Origin: Hondaea fermentalgiana
Taxonomy: Eukaryota; Sar; Bigyra; Thraustochytrida; Thraustochytriidae
DNA: 48,698 nucleotides
Reading direction: 5' to 3'
NCBI GenBank assembly: GCA_014084085.1
Contig: NPFB01000028.1
Coordinates: 196,461-245,158 of the forward strand
Shown here: positions 19,701 to 28,494 of the stretch, one piece after another
Numbering within the stretch: position 1 is the stretch's first letter
Layout of the letters: every line of letters starts with the position of its first letter
Made by a program: the position numbers and the translations under genes
The notes under the pieces: generated by a model
Databases searched by the model: none
What the model was told of the DNA's origin: nothing
What the model saw: only the letters and a program-made list of their open reading frames with translations

Positions 19701-22684
19701 CCGTGGCTATCCGCAAGCGGGGCTACCCCTTTCGCAAGACGCACGAGGGTTTCTTTGTCATGTACAAGTGCATTGATCCGAACGCCGTATCTCGGGCAGA
19801 CTGGATGGCTGCTCGCAAGGCGCGCAACTTCCGCCAGGCTGCTCAGGACCTCTTGCGGTCGATGAGCGCCCGTGCCGTCCCTGCGGCGTCGGAGTGTCAT
19901 TTGGGTAAAACCATGGTGCTGTACCGCGCGGAGCAGCACCGCTCGCTGGAGATCCAGCGCTTGGGCGTCTTGAATCGTGCGGCTGCTGAAGTACAGAAAA
20001 TCATGCGCGGAGCCTATGTTCGCATGCACGTGCCAGAGTTGCGAGAGGCTCGCAAAGAGCTGCAAGCGGCTATCGACAGCCGGCGTGTCGCGGACCTCGA
20101 CAAAGCTCTTGCGAGCTCGAGTGGTCTGTTTTTCAAGATCAAGGAGGCCTACGATGCTGAGGCTGTCAAGGAGGTGCTGCGCCTGGAGACGACGCTCGCG
20201 CCCAAGATTGCTGATCTGGTGGCACGAACGAACGACGGGGACGCTTGCTTTAACGACAAGGTCTTCGATGAGCTCGATCGCATTTGCAGCGAAATGACGC
20301 GACACATGAAACGCGATGCTCTTGCATTCAAGGGAAATCCCGATGCTGGAACGCTTGTGGAGCGCAACGAAAATTTCCACGTGCAGCGCGAAGTCTTTCA
20401 CGAATTGTCTGTGGTTCTCGGGGAGGTCTCGCGTGTGCCGGCGTCGGCGACAGTAGACAAGGTTGGCGGTCTTTTGGAGCGCTGTCCCGCAGCCTCGGCG
20501 CAAGGTTCACGTCTGCGCGCTGTGACGCAGGAGGCCGAAACGGTTCTTGCGAGCATGAAAGAGGAAATCGCGCTTGTGCAAGCTGCGGCCTCTGCTACAG
20601 CGGCTTGCGCTGTGGGTGCCCCCGGCGGCGGCGAAGGAGATAACATTAATGTTTTGGGGACGGCGCAGCACCTTTCTGCACTTTGCGATGCACAGGGTCG
20701 TCTCGAGGCGCACGATCCAGCGAGTTTGGATGGCGTCGATGCGCTTGCACGCGTGTCTTGGTCTCGTCGGCTGTACGAAGCAGTTGTGACGGCGATGGAG
20801 GTTGCCCAGCACGCCGATGACCCCGAGTGGGAGGCGGTTGAGCGTCTTGTGGGCGAGGGTCAGTCGGTGTTGGCCGGCGAGAACGCTTTGTTTTCGTTTG
20901 ACCATGCGCAGCTGGGGTTGATTAGTGGTGAACTGGCGCTGCGTGCTCAAGTCGACGCGATCGTTCGCAAATTGCGCGAGGGCATCCAGGCGGTGAACGA
21001 TGAACCTCTGGCCCCGGCGCTAGACCAGGCGCATGCACTGGGTTTGGAGTCCCATGCGGACCCGGAGGTGCGCAACGAAGTGGCCGAGGCCGAATATCTT
21101 TTGCCACAGATCCGCGAGACGCGGTCGAAGCTCTTGGCAGCGATTCAGGCCGTGAAAGAACAGCTCTTGTATGAAGCCTTGGTTCTGCAGAGCCAATGTG
21201 GATGGGGCGAGAATCCCGACATGGTGGGTCATCAAACTGTCGTGGAGGCTCGCACGTTGTACCGCTGGGTTCAAAATCTGACTCGCGAAGCGCGAATCGC
21301 TGTGGATGCGTTGGAAGTTGAGCCTTGCCGCGTCATCGTGCAGGGCTGCGAGGAGATTCGATTGGAGCTGGACGAACTCAGTGCGCTACGAGAGTTTCTC
21401 GAACTACCGCGCGACAGACAACTTCTTCGGCAGCGCGACGCTGCGGTGGCGTTGCAGAACTACCGACGTGCTGTGGCGATGTCGACGGCGCACAAGAATT
21501 TGCTTTTTGACTCGCAGGACAACTCGGACAACTTTGCGTTGGAGCACTTTCCAAAGCTCAAGTCGCCGCAGGAGTTTGCCAAACGCTTTGGAATCACGTT
21601 TAGCAAGTACAAGGTGCACATGTTACACTTTCATTCGCCCACATTTGGTAAAATCCATACCTCGTTGACGACGATCGAGCCGAACGCAATGACGCCAGAC
21701 GGAAAGCCTTTGCATAAGACGGCGTGCCTTCTTTTCAAGAGCATTTTCGGCGTGATGGGCGACAAAATCTACGAAAATGTGGACAGTTTGGTGGTGGATC
21801 TGATCACGACGGGTCTGACGGTGCCGGACTTGGTCGACGAGATGCTTTGCCAGGTGATGAAGCAGGTGACGGAGAACCCCAAAGACGAGAGCGAAGCTCG
21901 GGGGTGGAATCTGCTCGCCATGCTTTTGGCATCGTTCCCGCCATCTTCGCAACTGGAAAACTATCTCGAGTACTTTTTGCGGCGAGCGGGACGCACGCGA
22001 CTTGTGAAGATTTTGCACTGCACGCTCCTGTGCGGTCCGCTGCGGGCAGCTCCTTCGATTCAGGAGGTTGCCTCACAGCGTGCACCAGGCAATTCGGACG
22101 TCTGGTTTGAGGGTCCTCGAACACAGCTGACGCTGGCCAAGGAAGCCTTTATGGGCCCGGTGGAACCGGATCAGCGTGTCACAGACTGGCGTACGGAGGG
22201 CGGCGACGAATATGGCGACGCGGCCGACAGCTCGGGGCCGGCGCCAGCGCCGCCCGCACGAGGACCTCCTCCTGCGCGACAAGGGGGCACTGACGCGCCG
22301 CCACCGGGACCACCCCCACCACGTCGAACAGGTGGGGGCGCTGGGCCTCCTCCAGCACCGCCAGCACCGCCAGGACGAGCCGGTTCGGAGATGGACAGCG
22401 GAACTGCGGGTGGCGCACTTGCAAGTGCCGGAGGAGCTCCGCCCCCGCCTCCACCCCCGAAGAAGCGAGGATCCGCGCGGTCGGCCTTTAGCGGAACTTC
22501 AGACGGGCCTCCCGCTCCTCCTCCGCCGCCGCCTCAGCGCGCACCTGGGGGCCAAGGCCTGGGCCCGCCCCCACCGCCGCCCCCGAAGCGGAGCAGTGGA
22601 GGTGTTCCGCCGGGCCCGCCGCCTCCTCCTCCGCAGCGTCAAGGATCGTCTTCAGGATACACGGACGAGGATGATCTTCTGTAA
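16763..22684 (+). CDS. Unconventional myosin with WW, motor, IQ, MyTH4 and polyproline tail
   Basis: A 1973-residue actin-based motor. Residues 1-250 are low complexity with Pro runs. A WW domain spans about 254-285 (W...YYVNRKTGETTWDKP), which would bind proline-rich ligands. An SH3-like myosin N-domain follows (about 291-335). The motor domain runs from about 345 to 1040 with P-loop GESGAGKT (456-463), switch I NDNSSRFG (505-512) and switch II DIFGFE (751-756), all intact. One IQ-like segment lies near 1075. A long helical region leads to a MyTH4-like domain at about 1600-1745, with GWNLLAMLLASFPPS typical of the fold. No FERM domain follows. Instead the last ~150 residues are formin-FH1-like polyproline. 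The whole protein is in one exon. The class is not assigned; MyTH4 suggests microtubule or membrane-linked cargo. Confidence 0.93.
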   Translation: MSHFQPNMLGELKNRQKQTGRYVRQGSSASSGQERTFAGAGGAAPPPPPSPGFADAPPIPRRPRMDHSEMRGGDPPPPPPPSASNHVQRLSAKEASIPLPPASNATTKSSESNDLMAILAQRRAAADGLGSPEVPKPATAATATTAAVPARAVKAASPSTTFGTAADKAESSPRATLTRSSSNGSGKFAAAKIRAQREKRLAGKDDSNEGAGNARGSPLAGGASSRSEEAVLVAEPAGQARKPKRRDLEPPKDPFEEWDTYYAEGEPYYVNRKTGETTWDKPAALISAAESEALSGDFVWVAHDTLSWVPAKIVERRGPEELIVAERPQAVDESVLEPQERRRVTKKEIGPEIESTQTLTSLTNDLVQLDDVHEPAIIDLLRRRYAVDKIYTSVGDILVAVNPFKQTDLFAPSVMHKYAETGREAMELPPHPYAVINGAYRAMMEDGKDQSLLISGESGAGKTVTVKVCLEFLSEVAGSDANIEQKILAANPILEAFGNAKTVRNDNSSRFGRFMEIHFDTTSGSSKIVGAHTVNYLLEKSRVVDQAPGERNFHIFHYLTTQFSPEMQARYKVDRPAQTFNYLPDEVAEVEHHDDAKECSKMHQALSEMGFSDEEQDGLFRMAGAILHLGNVDFEEHGSTGSKVTAGSSSHLDAACDLLAVDKEQLSAALTKHVSQQRDGLLERAFNTKMASDVRNALARHLYNRLFEYIIRRINQAMLVDPNAAVRSRSGRNLNAAAAKASSTSFIGLLDIFGFEIFEMNSFEQLCINFANEKLQQMFNRHTFTLEEQTYIDEGVPFDKIEFHDSQPLLSFLGLSASGTKAVRDGVFQLLDEQTAINGTDEKFLQAVVSRHTDKRKLFSDRCKSRTAFQVFHYAGAVEYETVGFVYKNADKLYENLETAMEKSSKEIVRTIFSKGSTGATVAKTQASTFMKQLSQLEERTNATFPRYIRCVKPNAVKRPGVFDAPSCLEQLRFAGVFEAVAIRKRGYPFRKTHEGFFVMYKCIDPNAVSRADWMAARKARNFRQAAQDLLRSMSARAVPAASECHLGKTMVLYRAEQHRSLEIQRLGVLNRAAAEVQKIMRGAYVRMHVPELREARKELQAAIDSRRVADLDKALASSSGLFFKIKEAYDAEAVKEVLRLETTLAPKIADLVARTNDGDACFNDKVFDELDRICSEMTRHMKRDALAFKGNPDAGTLVERNENFHVQREVFHELSVVLGEVSRVPASATVDKVGGLLERCPAASAQGSRLRAVTQEAETVLASMKEEIALVQAAASATAACAVGAPGGGEGDNINVLGTAQHLSALCDAQGRLEAHDPASLDGVDALARVSWSRRLYEAVVTAMEVAQHADDPEWEAVERLVGEGQSVLAGENALFSFDHAQLGLISGELALRAQVDAIVRKLREGIQAVNDEPLAPALDQAHALGLESHADPEVRNEVAEAEYLLPQIRETRSKLLAAIQAVKEQLLYEALVLQSQCGWGENPDMVGHQTVVEARTLYRWVQNLTREARIAVDALEVEPCRVIVQGCEEIRLELDELSALREFLELPRDRQLLRQRDAAVALQNYRRAVAMSTAHKNLLFDSQDNSDNFALEHFPKLKSPQEFAKRFGITFSKYKVHMLHFHSPTFGKIHTSLTTIEPNAMTPDGKPLHKTACLLFKSIFGVMGDKIYENVDSLVVDLITTGLTVPDLVDEMLCQVMKQVTENPKDESEARGWNLLAMLLASFPPSSQLENYLEYFLRRAGRTRLVKILHCTLLCGPLRAAPSIQEVASQRAPGNSDVWFEGPRTQLTLAKEAFMGPVEPDQRVTDWRTEGGDEYGDAADSSGPAPAPPARGPPPARQGGTDAPPPGPPPPRRTGGGAGPPPAPPAPPGRAGSEMDSGTAGGALASAGGAPPPPPPPKKRGSARSAFSGTSDGPPAPPPPPPQRAPGGQGLGPPPPPPPKRSSGGVPPGPPPPPPQRQGSSSGYTDEDDLL

Positions 22685-23205
22685 TAAGTAACGAGCCCAC
22701 CTCAAGCACTCGCTCCTCTCCGCTGGCAGACGCCACGATGGGATGGTGCCATAAATTCCGTTCTCGAAGAGTAATTACAAAATTTAGAAGAGATTTTGCT
22801 TTCAAAACTTGAGTCACGATGCGCTTTACGATGAGTCGAGCCCTTTTAAAAGTTGCGATGAGATGGGGTGCAGTGCACATAGGCTACAACCAACCTGTCA
22901 TGATGAAGATGAATCAAAATTCACTTTTTCGTATTTGTAAGTGCTGCACTCACTATCATGCGTTCTTCGGGGATCATGTCATTTTGTTGGAATACAGTTT
23001 GCAAATACATACTTTTAGCGACAAAAAAGGCGAGCACGTAGGGCGGGTGTCTCTTCTTCCTCTGGAATGAGATTCAGGGAAAATTGTAGGCGCGCCGCAT
23101 GGGCAGGGCAGAGCGACTTGCGGTGCAGCGGGTGCAGTATAGCAACCAATGTTACTGCTGAGTTCGTGGAACAGAAAACGATGATTGACTTGGTACAACG
23201 GGTCC
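22685..23205. other. Convergent intergenic region
   Basis: This is 3' flanking DNA of the myosin and the MFS transporter. It is relatively AT-rich and includes TTTTAAAAG at 22845-22853. An 83-codon frame at 22819-23070 (+) resembles no family and has a biased, Met/His/Cys-rich composition, so I treat it as chance. No RNA gene was recognised. Confidence 0.45.
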
Positions 23206-24780
23206 TCAGACTTGAACAACCTCGACATGTTCACTCGAGCTCTGCTCTTCAATATCGCCCTTCTTCTTGCGCGATACCTGGGGACTTTCGGGGCTAGGTC
23301 GGGTATCATTTGCCTGTTCGGCAAGACGAGCCTGTCTGCTTTCGTGCGAGTCGCTGAGATCGAGAAAGGAGAAGATGATGGCAGCCATAATCTCGACAGC
23401 CGCAAAAATCCAAATTGCGGTCGTGTATGACCCGGTGTTGTCGTAAAGCATGCCGGCGACATAGGGTCCGATGAAGGATCCGGGAACGAGAAAGAGCACA
23501 AAGCTGCCCATAACCGTACCGAGCTGTTCGACGCCGTAAAAATAAGCAGTGACAGCTGGCATGAGGGCAATAAAGCCACCCGAGACAAAGCCAAAGTAGA
23601 TTGCGAAAAAGAGGATGGAACCCTTGGTTGTGCAGGCGTTCCAAATGGCAATGCCAATAGCTGTGCCCCAAATGAGCGCTTGGAAGGTCCGTACGCGTCC
23701 GAGCTTGTCGGCCACAACTCCGAGACTGATGCGTCCAACAGCACTGCCGATGCCAATCGCTCCTACAGCGAAGGCAGCGAACTCGGAATCAAAACCTTGG
23801 TTCTCGGTGTACGCGGCGAGATGAGCAAAGGGAAGATTGTAAGCGCACTGGAAGAACATGGATGCGCCCGCAAAGAGCAGCCAGTTGCGTTCGCGGCAAA
23901 GCGAAAAGTCAAAGCAAAAGGAGGTGTGCTTAAATGGTGGCAGGCGGCGCTTGAGGCAGAACATGGCCAAGAGCAGAAGCGTACAGCTGTAGACGAGAAT
24001 AATGCGAAGCGCAAAGCGGAAGCCCCCGGCAGTAAGGAGTTTCTCGACAACGACGCCCATGACGAAATTACCGATGCCTCCGCCGAAGACGGCAATGCCC
24101 AGCGCAAGGGCTCTACGTTTCTCGAACCACATGGGCAGCACGCTAATGGCGGGCCAATACATGCATCCATGTCCCATGCCGACGAGGAGGCCATGCGTAA
24201 TGACGATTTGCCACCATTCGTTTGCGAAGGAGCCGAGGAGGTAGCCTGCGCCGTAAAAGATGATGCCCGTGAAGAATACGGGGCGAATGCCGAGGCGATC
24301 CGAGATTCGTCCAGCAAAGAAGCCACCGCCCATGAAGCAAGCCACTTGGATCTGGTAGATGAGTGAGATGTCTGCGAGACCCTTGTCGAAGGACTCTTGG
24401 TATCGTGTGAAGAAGACGCCGACAGAGTACATGTTGCCGAGGCAGACGAATTGCGTCAGGAAGCTGCCCAGCACATTGATCCAGGCCTGTACGCCCTCCT
24501 GCGGCGGCAATTCGTCTGTTTTGGGCTGGGCGTTGGTCTCTTCTTGGCTGTCCTCGGCGCTGACCTCGACTTCGCTGTGGACGGCCCTGAACCCTGATGA
24601 GGCCTTGTCATTTTCCTCGTCTGCGCTCTGCTGCGGGCGCTCCGCTTGCGCCGCGCTTCCCGTCGTGGGTGCCTCCTCTTCTTTGTTCCTCGCCGCGAAC
24701 GATGTCGCCGCGGGCTCTTCGCGCCCGAGCCGCCGCTCTTCGGGCTGCGCCGAGGTCTTGTCGTCGCCTTGGTCCGCCAT
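23206..24780 (-). CDS. MFS transporter, monocarboxylate/oxalate-formate type
   Basis: A 524-residue major-facilitator protein. A hydrophilic Glu/Ala-rich N-terminus (about 1-95) precedes roughly twelve hydrophobic helices split 6+6 by a short charged loop after residue 275. The segment GRISDRLGIRPVFFTG matches the loop 2-3 signature of the superfamily (G-x3-D-R-x-G-x-R), and the second half has a comparable GVVADKLGRVRTF. The order of helices and the Gly-rich helix 5 (FGGGIGNFVMGVV) fit the SLC16/monocarboxylate porter and OxlT-like branch, which move small organic acids with protons. The substrate cannot be told. The C-terminus is charged with many Ser, possibly regulatory. The ATG at 24780 has A at -3 and G at +4. 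Location, plasma membrane or organelle, is unknown. Confidence 0.87.
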   Translation of the reverse strand: MADQGDDKTSAQPEERRLGREEPAATSFAARNKEEEAPTTGSAAQAERPQQSADEENDKASSGFRAVHSEVEVSAEDSQEETNAQPKTDELPPQEGVQAWINVLGSFLTQFVCLGNMYSVGVFFTRYQESFDKGLADISLIYQIQVACFMGGGFFAGRISDRLGIRPVFFTGIIFYGAGYLLGSFANEWWQIVITHGLLVGMGHGCMYWPAISVLPMWFEKRRALALGIAVFGGGIGNFVMGVVVEKLLTAGGFRFALRIILVYSCTLLLLAMFCLKRRLPPFKHTSFCFDFSLCRERNWLLFAGASMFFQCAYNLPFAHLAAYTENQGFDSEFAAFAVGAIGIGSAVGRISLGVVADKLGRVRTFQALIWGTAIGIAIWNACTTKGSILFFAIYFGFVSGGFIALMPAVTAYFYGVEQLGTVMGSFVLFLVPGSFIGPYVAGMLYDNTGSYTTAIWIFAAVEIMAAIIFSFLDLSDSHESRQARLAEQANDTRPSPESPQVSRKKKGDIEEQSSSEHVEVVQV

Positions 24781-26140
24781 CGTTTTGAAAAATGTCTCTC
24801 TGACCGAGCTCGCGCTCTCGGTTCCTCTCCGGGTTCGCTGACTGTCAGCCCGCGCTGACCGCGCGCGAGGGGAGGTAGTAGCAGTAGCGCGGGGTGAGCC
24901 AGCCTACCAGGCCACCAACCACGTCCGCGCAGCTGCAGCGTCTGCGGCCGGCCTGCGCCTGCCTGAATGGGGTTTGCTGCCTGCCTTCCTTCCTGCCTCG
25001 TTCAAAATTCAAAACCTTGGTTTGCCTCGCCTCGCCTCGCCTCGCCTTCCGTGTAGTTAGTGCTATTGCTATTGCTGCGTGCAGCCAGCCGGCGCCCTCT
25101 CGTTCCTTCCTTTCCTCTCCTTTCTTTGCTTTTTCTTTTCTTTTCCTCTCCTCGAGCGCGGCCAGCTAGTTCACGGGCCGCCGCCGAGGCGGGTCACTCG
25201 CGATGCGATGCGGCGCGATGAGAACAAACAGACAGACGCTCGGAGCGGAGGATCGACCGATCGTGCTGCGAGGGAGGGAGGGAGGGGGGAGAAAGAGCAG
25301 CAGTGCAGCAGCTGCAAAGACGGGAGCAAGCCATCCACCCATCCGTCTATCCATCCATCCATCCCTCTCTCCACGCGCACGCTCTGAACCGCGAGTCGTC
25401 GTCGTCGTCGGCAGCGGTAGGAAAGCGAGGAGAGGAGACGAAAAAGGGAAAGTAATCAGGAAAAAGGCTTCCCGAATCAAGTCTTTTCTTTGCAAACTTT
25501 CAAACTGCCATGATGAAAATGAAAATATTCTTTCCCGTTCTGTTCTCTTCTGTTCCATTGCCCTCTGCTTATCTCGAATTCTCGCTCCTTCCGACCGCGC
25601 GCGGCCCGGGTGACTGACATGCGCTGACAGGCCTTGGCGCAGCGCAGACCCGGACGAGGCCCGGGCCGCGGCGGCCTTCCGCGCCCGGGGACCTGGCGAA
25701 CCTGCCCGCGTGCCTGCCGCCGCCGTCGCCGCCGTCGCCGCCGCGCTGCTTGCAGTGCCGCGGGCCCGGCCGTCCCGGCGCAAGCGGAGGGATTGCCCGC
25801 GGCGGGTCACGATGGCGGAGCAGGGGCAAAGCAAAATAAAGCGGCCGCTGCTTCAGGTCACCGGGCACTGTGGCGCCGCGGTCGAGCGCGGCCTCGCCAG
25901 TCCGCGATCGATCGATTGGCCGACCGACCGACCGATCGATCGATCTCTCTGCAGCTGCGCGGAGCAGAGCAGGCGCGGCCGGGGCCGAGCGTCCCGGCCG
26001 GGGCCGAGTCGTGTCGCTGGTCGCTGCAGGAGGTGGGGATGCCGCGGTTTTGAACTCGGAGTTGGATTTGAACCTATACCTGATTTCTTTTGCGCGGCGA
26101 AGGTTCGAAACGCGCGGCGGCGAGCTGGCGAAGATGCGCT
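24781..26140. other. Non-coding region, upstream of MFS gene
   Basis: No convincing gene. The first few hundred bases are presumably the MFS promoter and leader. The DNA is GC-rich with simple repeats: (CCTCG)n at 25025-25046, pyrimidine tracts at 25103-25153, (GGGA)n at 25270-25288, (CATC)n at 25330-25366, (CGC/GTC)n at 25708-25742 and (GATC/GACC)n at 25908-25945. Open frames of 100-220 codons are present on both strands, but their products are compositionally biased and change character at each repeat. Confidence 0.5.
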
Positions 26141-26152
26141 TGCGCAACGGTG

Positions 26153-26200
26153 GCTATGCTATGCTATGCTATGCTATGCTATGCTATGCTATGCTATGCT
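26153..26200 (+). repeat. (GCTAT)n pentanucleotide microsatellite
   Basis: Nearly ten perfect GCTAT units fill 48 bp in non-coding DNA. No interruptions are seen, suggesting a recent or unstable expansion. Confidence 0.95.
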
Positions 26201-26615
26201 GGCCGCAGCAGCAATGCAGCTAGGCATTGCTCATGGCTAGGCCTACCACCTACCACTACACATTCTTTCATTCGTTCGATCGATCGTTCGATCGTTTGAC
26301 CGTTCCTGCAAGTCGTCAAAGCTCGAGCTTTCTCTGCCCCGCGCCCGCTGCAGCTCCCCGTAGCTGCTGCTGCTGCTGCTGTTGGCTCGCCTGCGCTGTC
26401 TCCGCGAGCAGGAAGCCGGGGGCCGCCCTCTCTGCCAACACGGAGCACAGCTGCTTACTTGTCGCAGCAGCCACCATGGCCGGGAAGCGCTGTGAGCGGT
26501 GCTTCAGCATCCCTGCCGCTGCCGCGCTCTTCCTCGGGACATGGTCGGCGCGCTGTGACCCTCGCAGGTCTTCTTCGCGCCGCTGCCCTGCAAACTTCGA
26601 AGGAGCAGAGCGGAG

Positions 26616-26670
26616 CGGAAAGGAAAGGAAAGGAAAGGAAAGGAAAGGAAAGGAAAGGAAAGGAAAGGAA
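26616..26670 (+). repeat. (GGAAA)n pentanucleotide microsatellite
   Basis: About eleven uninterrupted GGAAA units. The strand is pure purine throughout, so triplex formation is conceivable. Confidence 0.95.
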
Positions 26671-27173
26671 AACAAAGCAAAGCAGAGGAAAGCGCGCTCG
26701 CAACGCAAGCAAGCGAGCGCAAAGGAGCAAGTAAATCTCTTCCCGCCCCGCTGCCGCTCAAGCTGCTGTTCTAGCTGGAGCTGCTCAACTTGAAGCCTTA
26801 GGTAGAAGCTGTTCTGTTCAAGTAGGAGTGTTCAAGTTGCTGTGCGAGCGTGCGTGTCGCAGTGGTCGGCCTGGCAGGTCCACAATCTCCACCCGCGAAG
26901 TGGCAGCGGTCCGCCCACCGGCCTGCCTGTGCAACGTAGTAGCGGTCCACGCACTAGCCAGACGGCTCAATCTTCATCCGCGAAGCGAGCGCGTCCCGCG
27001 GCCGGCCAGAGCAAGCCGCCGCAACAGGCAGCTGCAGCAGCAGCTGCAGCCAAGCTAGCTGCAGCTGAGCTCGCTTAGATACTGTTGATCGGGACGGTAT
27101 CTATTGATTGATCGATCGATCGATCGATCGATCGGATGCTGATGCAAGTTCTCCTGGGGCTAGCTGCGCAGGC

Positions 27174-27210
27174 GAGGGGGAAGGGGGAAGGGGGAAGGGA
27201 GTGGGGAGAG
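27174..27210 (+). other. G-rich tract (GGGGGAA)n
   Basis: Runs of five, five, five, three and four G are separated by short A or AGT linkers. This fits the four-tract G-quadruplex pattern. It is in non-coding DNA with no gene near enough to suggest a role. Confidence 0.55.
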
Positions 27211-27396
27211 CATCGAAGGACCCGGGTCAAGCGATGACCTGGTGCTGGCCCGGGCCAGGCTACCACGCAAGTTTGTTTAGGTAAGTGGACGAAGTCCCGG
27301 ACAACTGCCGGCTGTGCCTCGCCGAGCCTGGCGTTCTTCACGCTCACAACGAGCTGGCCGTGACAAACTTGAAGGGAAGGCGAGGCAAGACAAGGG

Positions 27397-27448
27397 AAGC
27401 CAAGCCAGCCAAGCCAAGCCAAGCCAAGCCAAGCCAAGCCAAGCCAAG
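27397..27448 (+). repeat. (CAAGC)n pentanucleotide microsatellite
   Basis: About ten AAGCC units, the first slightly imperfect (AAGCCAGCC). It is the third pentanucleotide array within 1.3 kb, each with a different unit. Confidence 0.93.
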
Positions 27449-28394
27449 GCGGCCTGTACCAGCAAGATTAGCTCTCGCTCGCACTGTAGCGGCAACTGTC
27501 CCTCGCAACAAAGCAAGACACGCACGCAGCTGCAGGCCGTCTCTATCTAGCACTTGCCACGCGCTTTTTGTGCTGCCAGCCAGCCTGCATCGCACGTCGT
27601 ATGCATGCCATACACACGTGCTTCCTCGTTCCGTGCCGCCGCATTAGCGGCAGCAGTGGCAGCTGTGCTGCTGCTTCAGCAAGCAGCCCTGCACTGCACG
27701 AGCAGCACCTGTACCTTGCGCCAAGGCGGTGGAGATCGCGCCCCGCCCTGGCGATCTTCCTCTCTATCTGCAGCTGGCTGGCTGCTGCCTGGCTGCTGGC
27801 GTCGCGCCCGCATCTGCTCCAAGTTGTCATTTCCCGCCTTGCATTCCTTTCTCCCCCTGCCAGCTGCTGCTGCTCTTGCTCCTCCGTCTTGCCCGGCAGC
27901 GGCGCCGGCGCGCGTGGTCTCCGCGGCGCCTGCGAGACCGGCCGCGGCTTGCGTTGCTTGTACTTGCATTATTAACACTGGCAAACGGCCTCGCAGTCGA
28001 GTATTCCGCCATTGTGTATTGGTCGCGGCAGCCCACCCAGCCCTGGTGCATGCTGTACCCCTTGCCGCCCGCGCCGGTCCAAGCGTCGAGCGATCCACTT
28101 CCCGCGTAGGCCCCGCTAGTGCCCAGCTAGGCGCCGCGCCGGCCGTCGTTAGCCCGCTGCGCGGCGTTCCGACTCGTTCTATAACTCGCGCCGAGCAGGG
28201 GTCGCCCGCAGAACGCACGCGCGCCGGACCGGCCCGGATCGCCCTGCCTCGCCCCGCCACGCCCCGCCTCCCCGCCTCACCGCCTCGCCGCGGCTGCTGC
28301 CTGCGCTGCACTGCAATGCACTGCGATGCACTGCAATGATCGCCCGTGCGACGTGCGGGCGACGCGGCGCGGGGGGGCGGCGAGGCGGCGAGAC

Positions 28395-28494
28395 NNNNNN
28401 NNNNNNNNNNNNNNNNNNNNNNNNNNNNNNNNNNNNNNNNNNNNNNNNNNNNNNNNNNNNNNNNNNNNNNNNNNNNNNNNNNNNNNNNNNNNNN
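28395..28494. other. Scaffold gap of 100 N
   Basis: Exactly 100 unknown bases. A round 100 is the usual placeholder for a gap of unknown length, so the true distance between the flanks, and whether they really adjoin, is not known. The flanks are highly GC-rich (GGGGGGGCGG at left; GGGGCGGTGC repeats at right), which probably stopped the assembly. Confidence 0.99.

Larger units (their letters stand above)
26201..28394. other. Non-coding repeat-rich region left of the scaffold gap
   Basis: No convincing gene. Besides two pentanucleotide arrays (26616-26670 and 27397-27448), it holds (GATC)n at 26277-26289 and 27111-27134, (CTG)n at 26363-26380, G-rich (GGGGGAA)n at 27175-27204 and alternating CACTGCAATG/CACTGCGATG units at 28310-28338. 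A 261-codon frame at 27554-28339 encodes Ala/Pro/Arg-rich sequence without recognisable domains. GGATTTGAACC at 26064 resembles a reversed tRNA B box, but no tRNA can be folded around it. Confidence 0.5.

Noticed and set aside
19178..20503. 441-codon open frame antisense to the myosin motor
   Set aside because: Shadow of the conserved motor domain. The product is His/Arg/Leu-biased with no domain.
22819..23070. Small gene of 83 codons between the myosin and the MFS transporter
   Set aside because: Lies in a convergent 3' flank with no recognisable domain and no sign of coding constraint.
26041..26115. Possible tRNA: GGATTTGAACC (reverse B box) and GGTTCGAAAC nearby
   Set aside because: Neither strand gives a T-stem beyond two base pairs, nor an acceptor stem or D-arm at the right distance. 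Box-like words occur by chance. A tRNAscan-SE run would settle it.
26153..27448. CRISPR-like array in the repeat region
   Set aside because: The repeats are uninterrupted pentanucleotides without spacers, and the window is eukaryotic.
27554..28339. 261-codon frame in the gene-free region
   Set aside because: Ala/Pro/Arg/Ser-rich throughout, spans simple repeats and has no domain or helix pattern. Comparable frames are open on the opposite strand.
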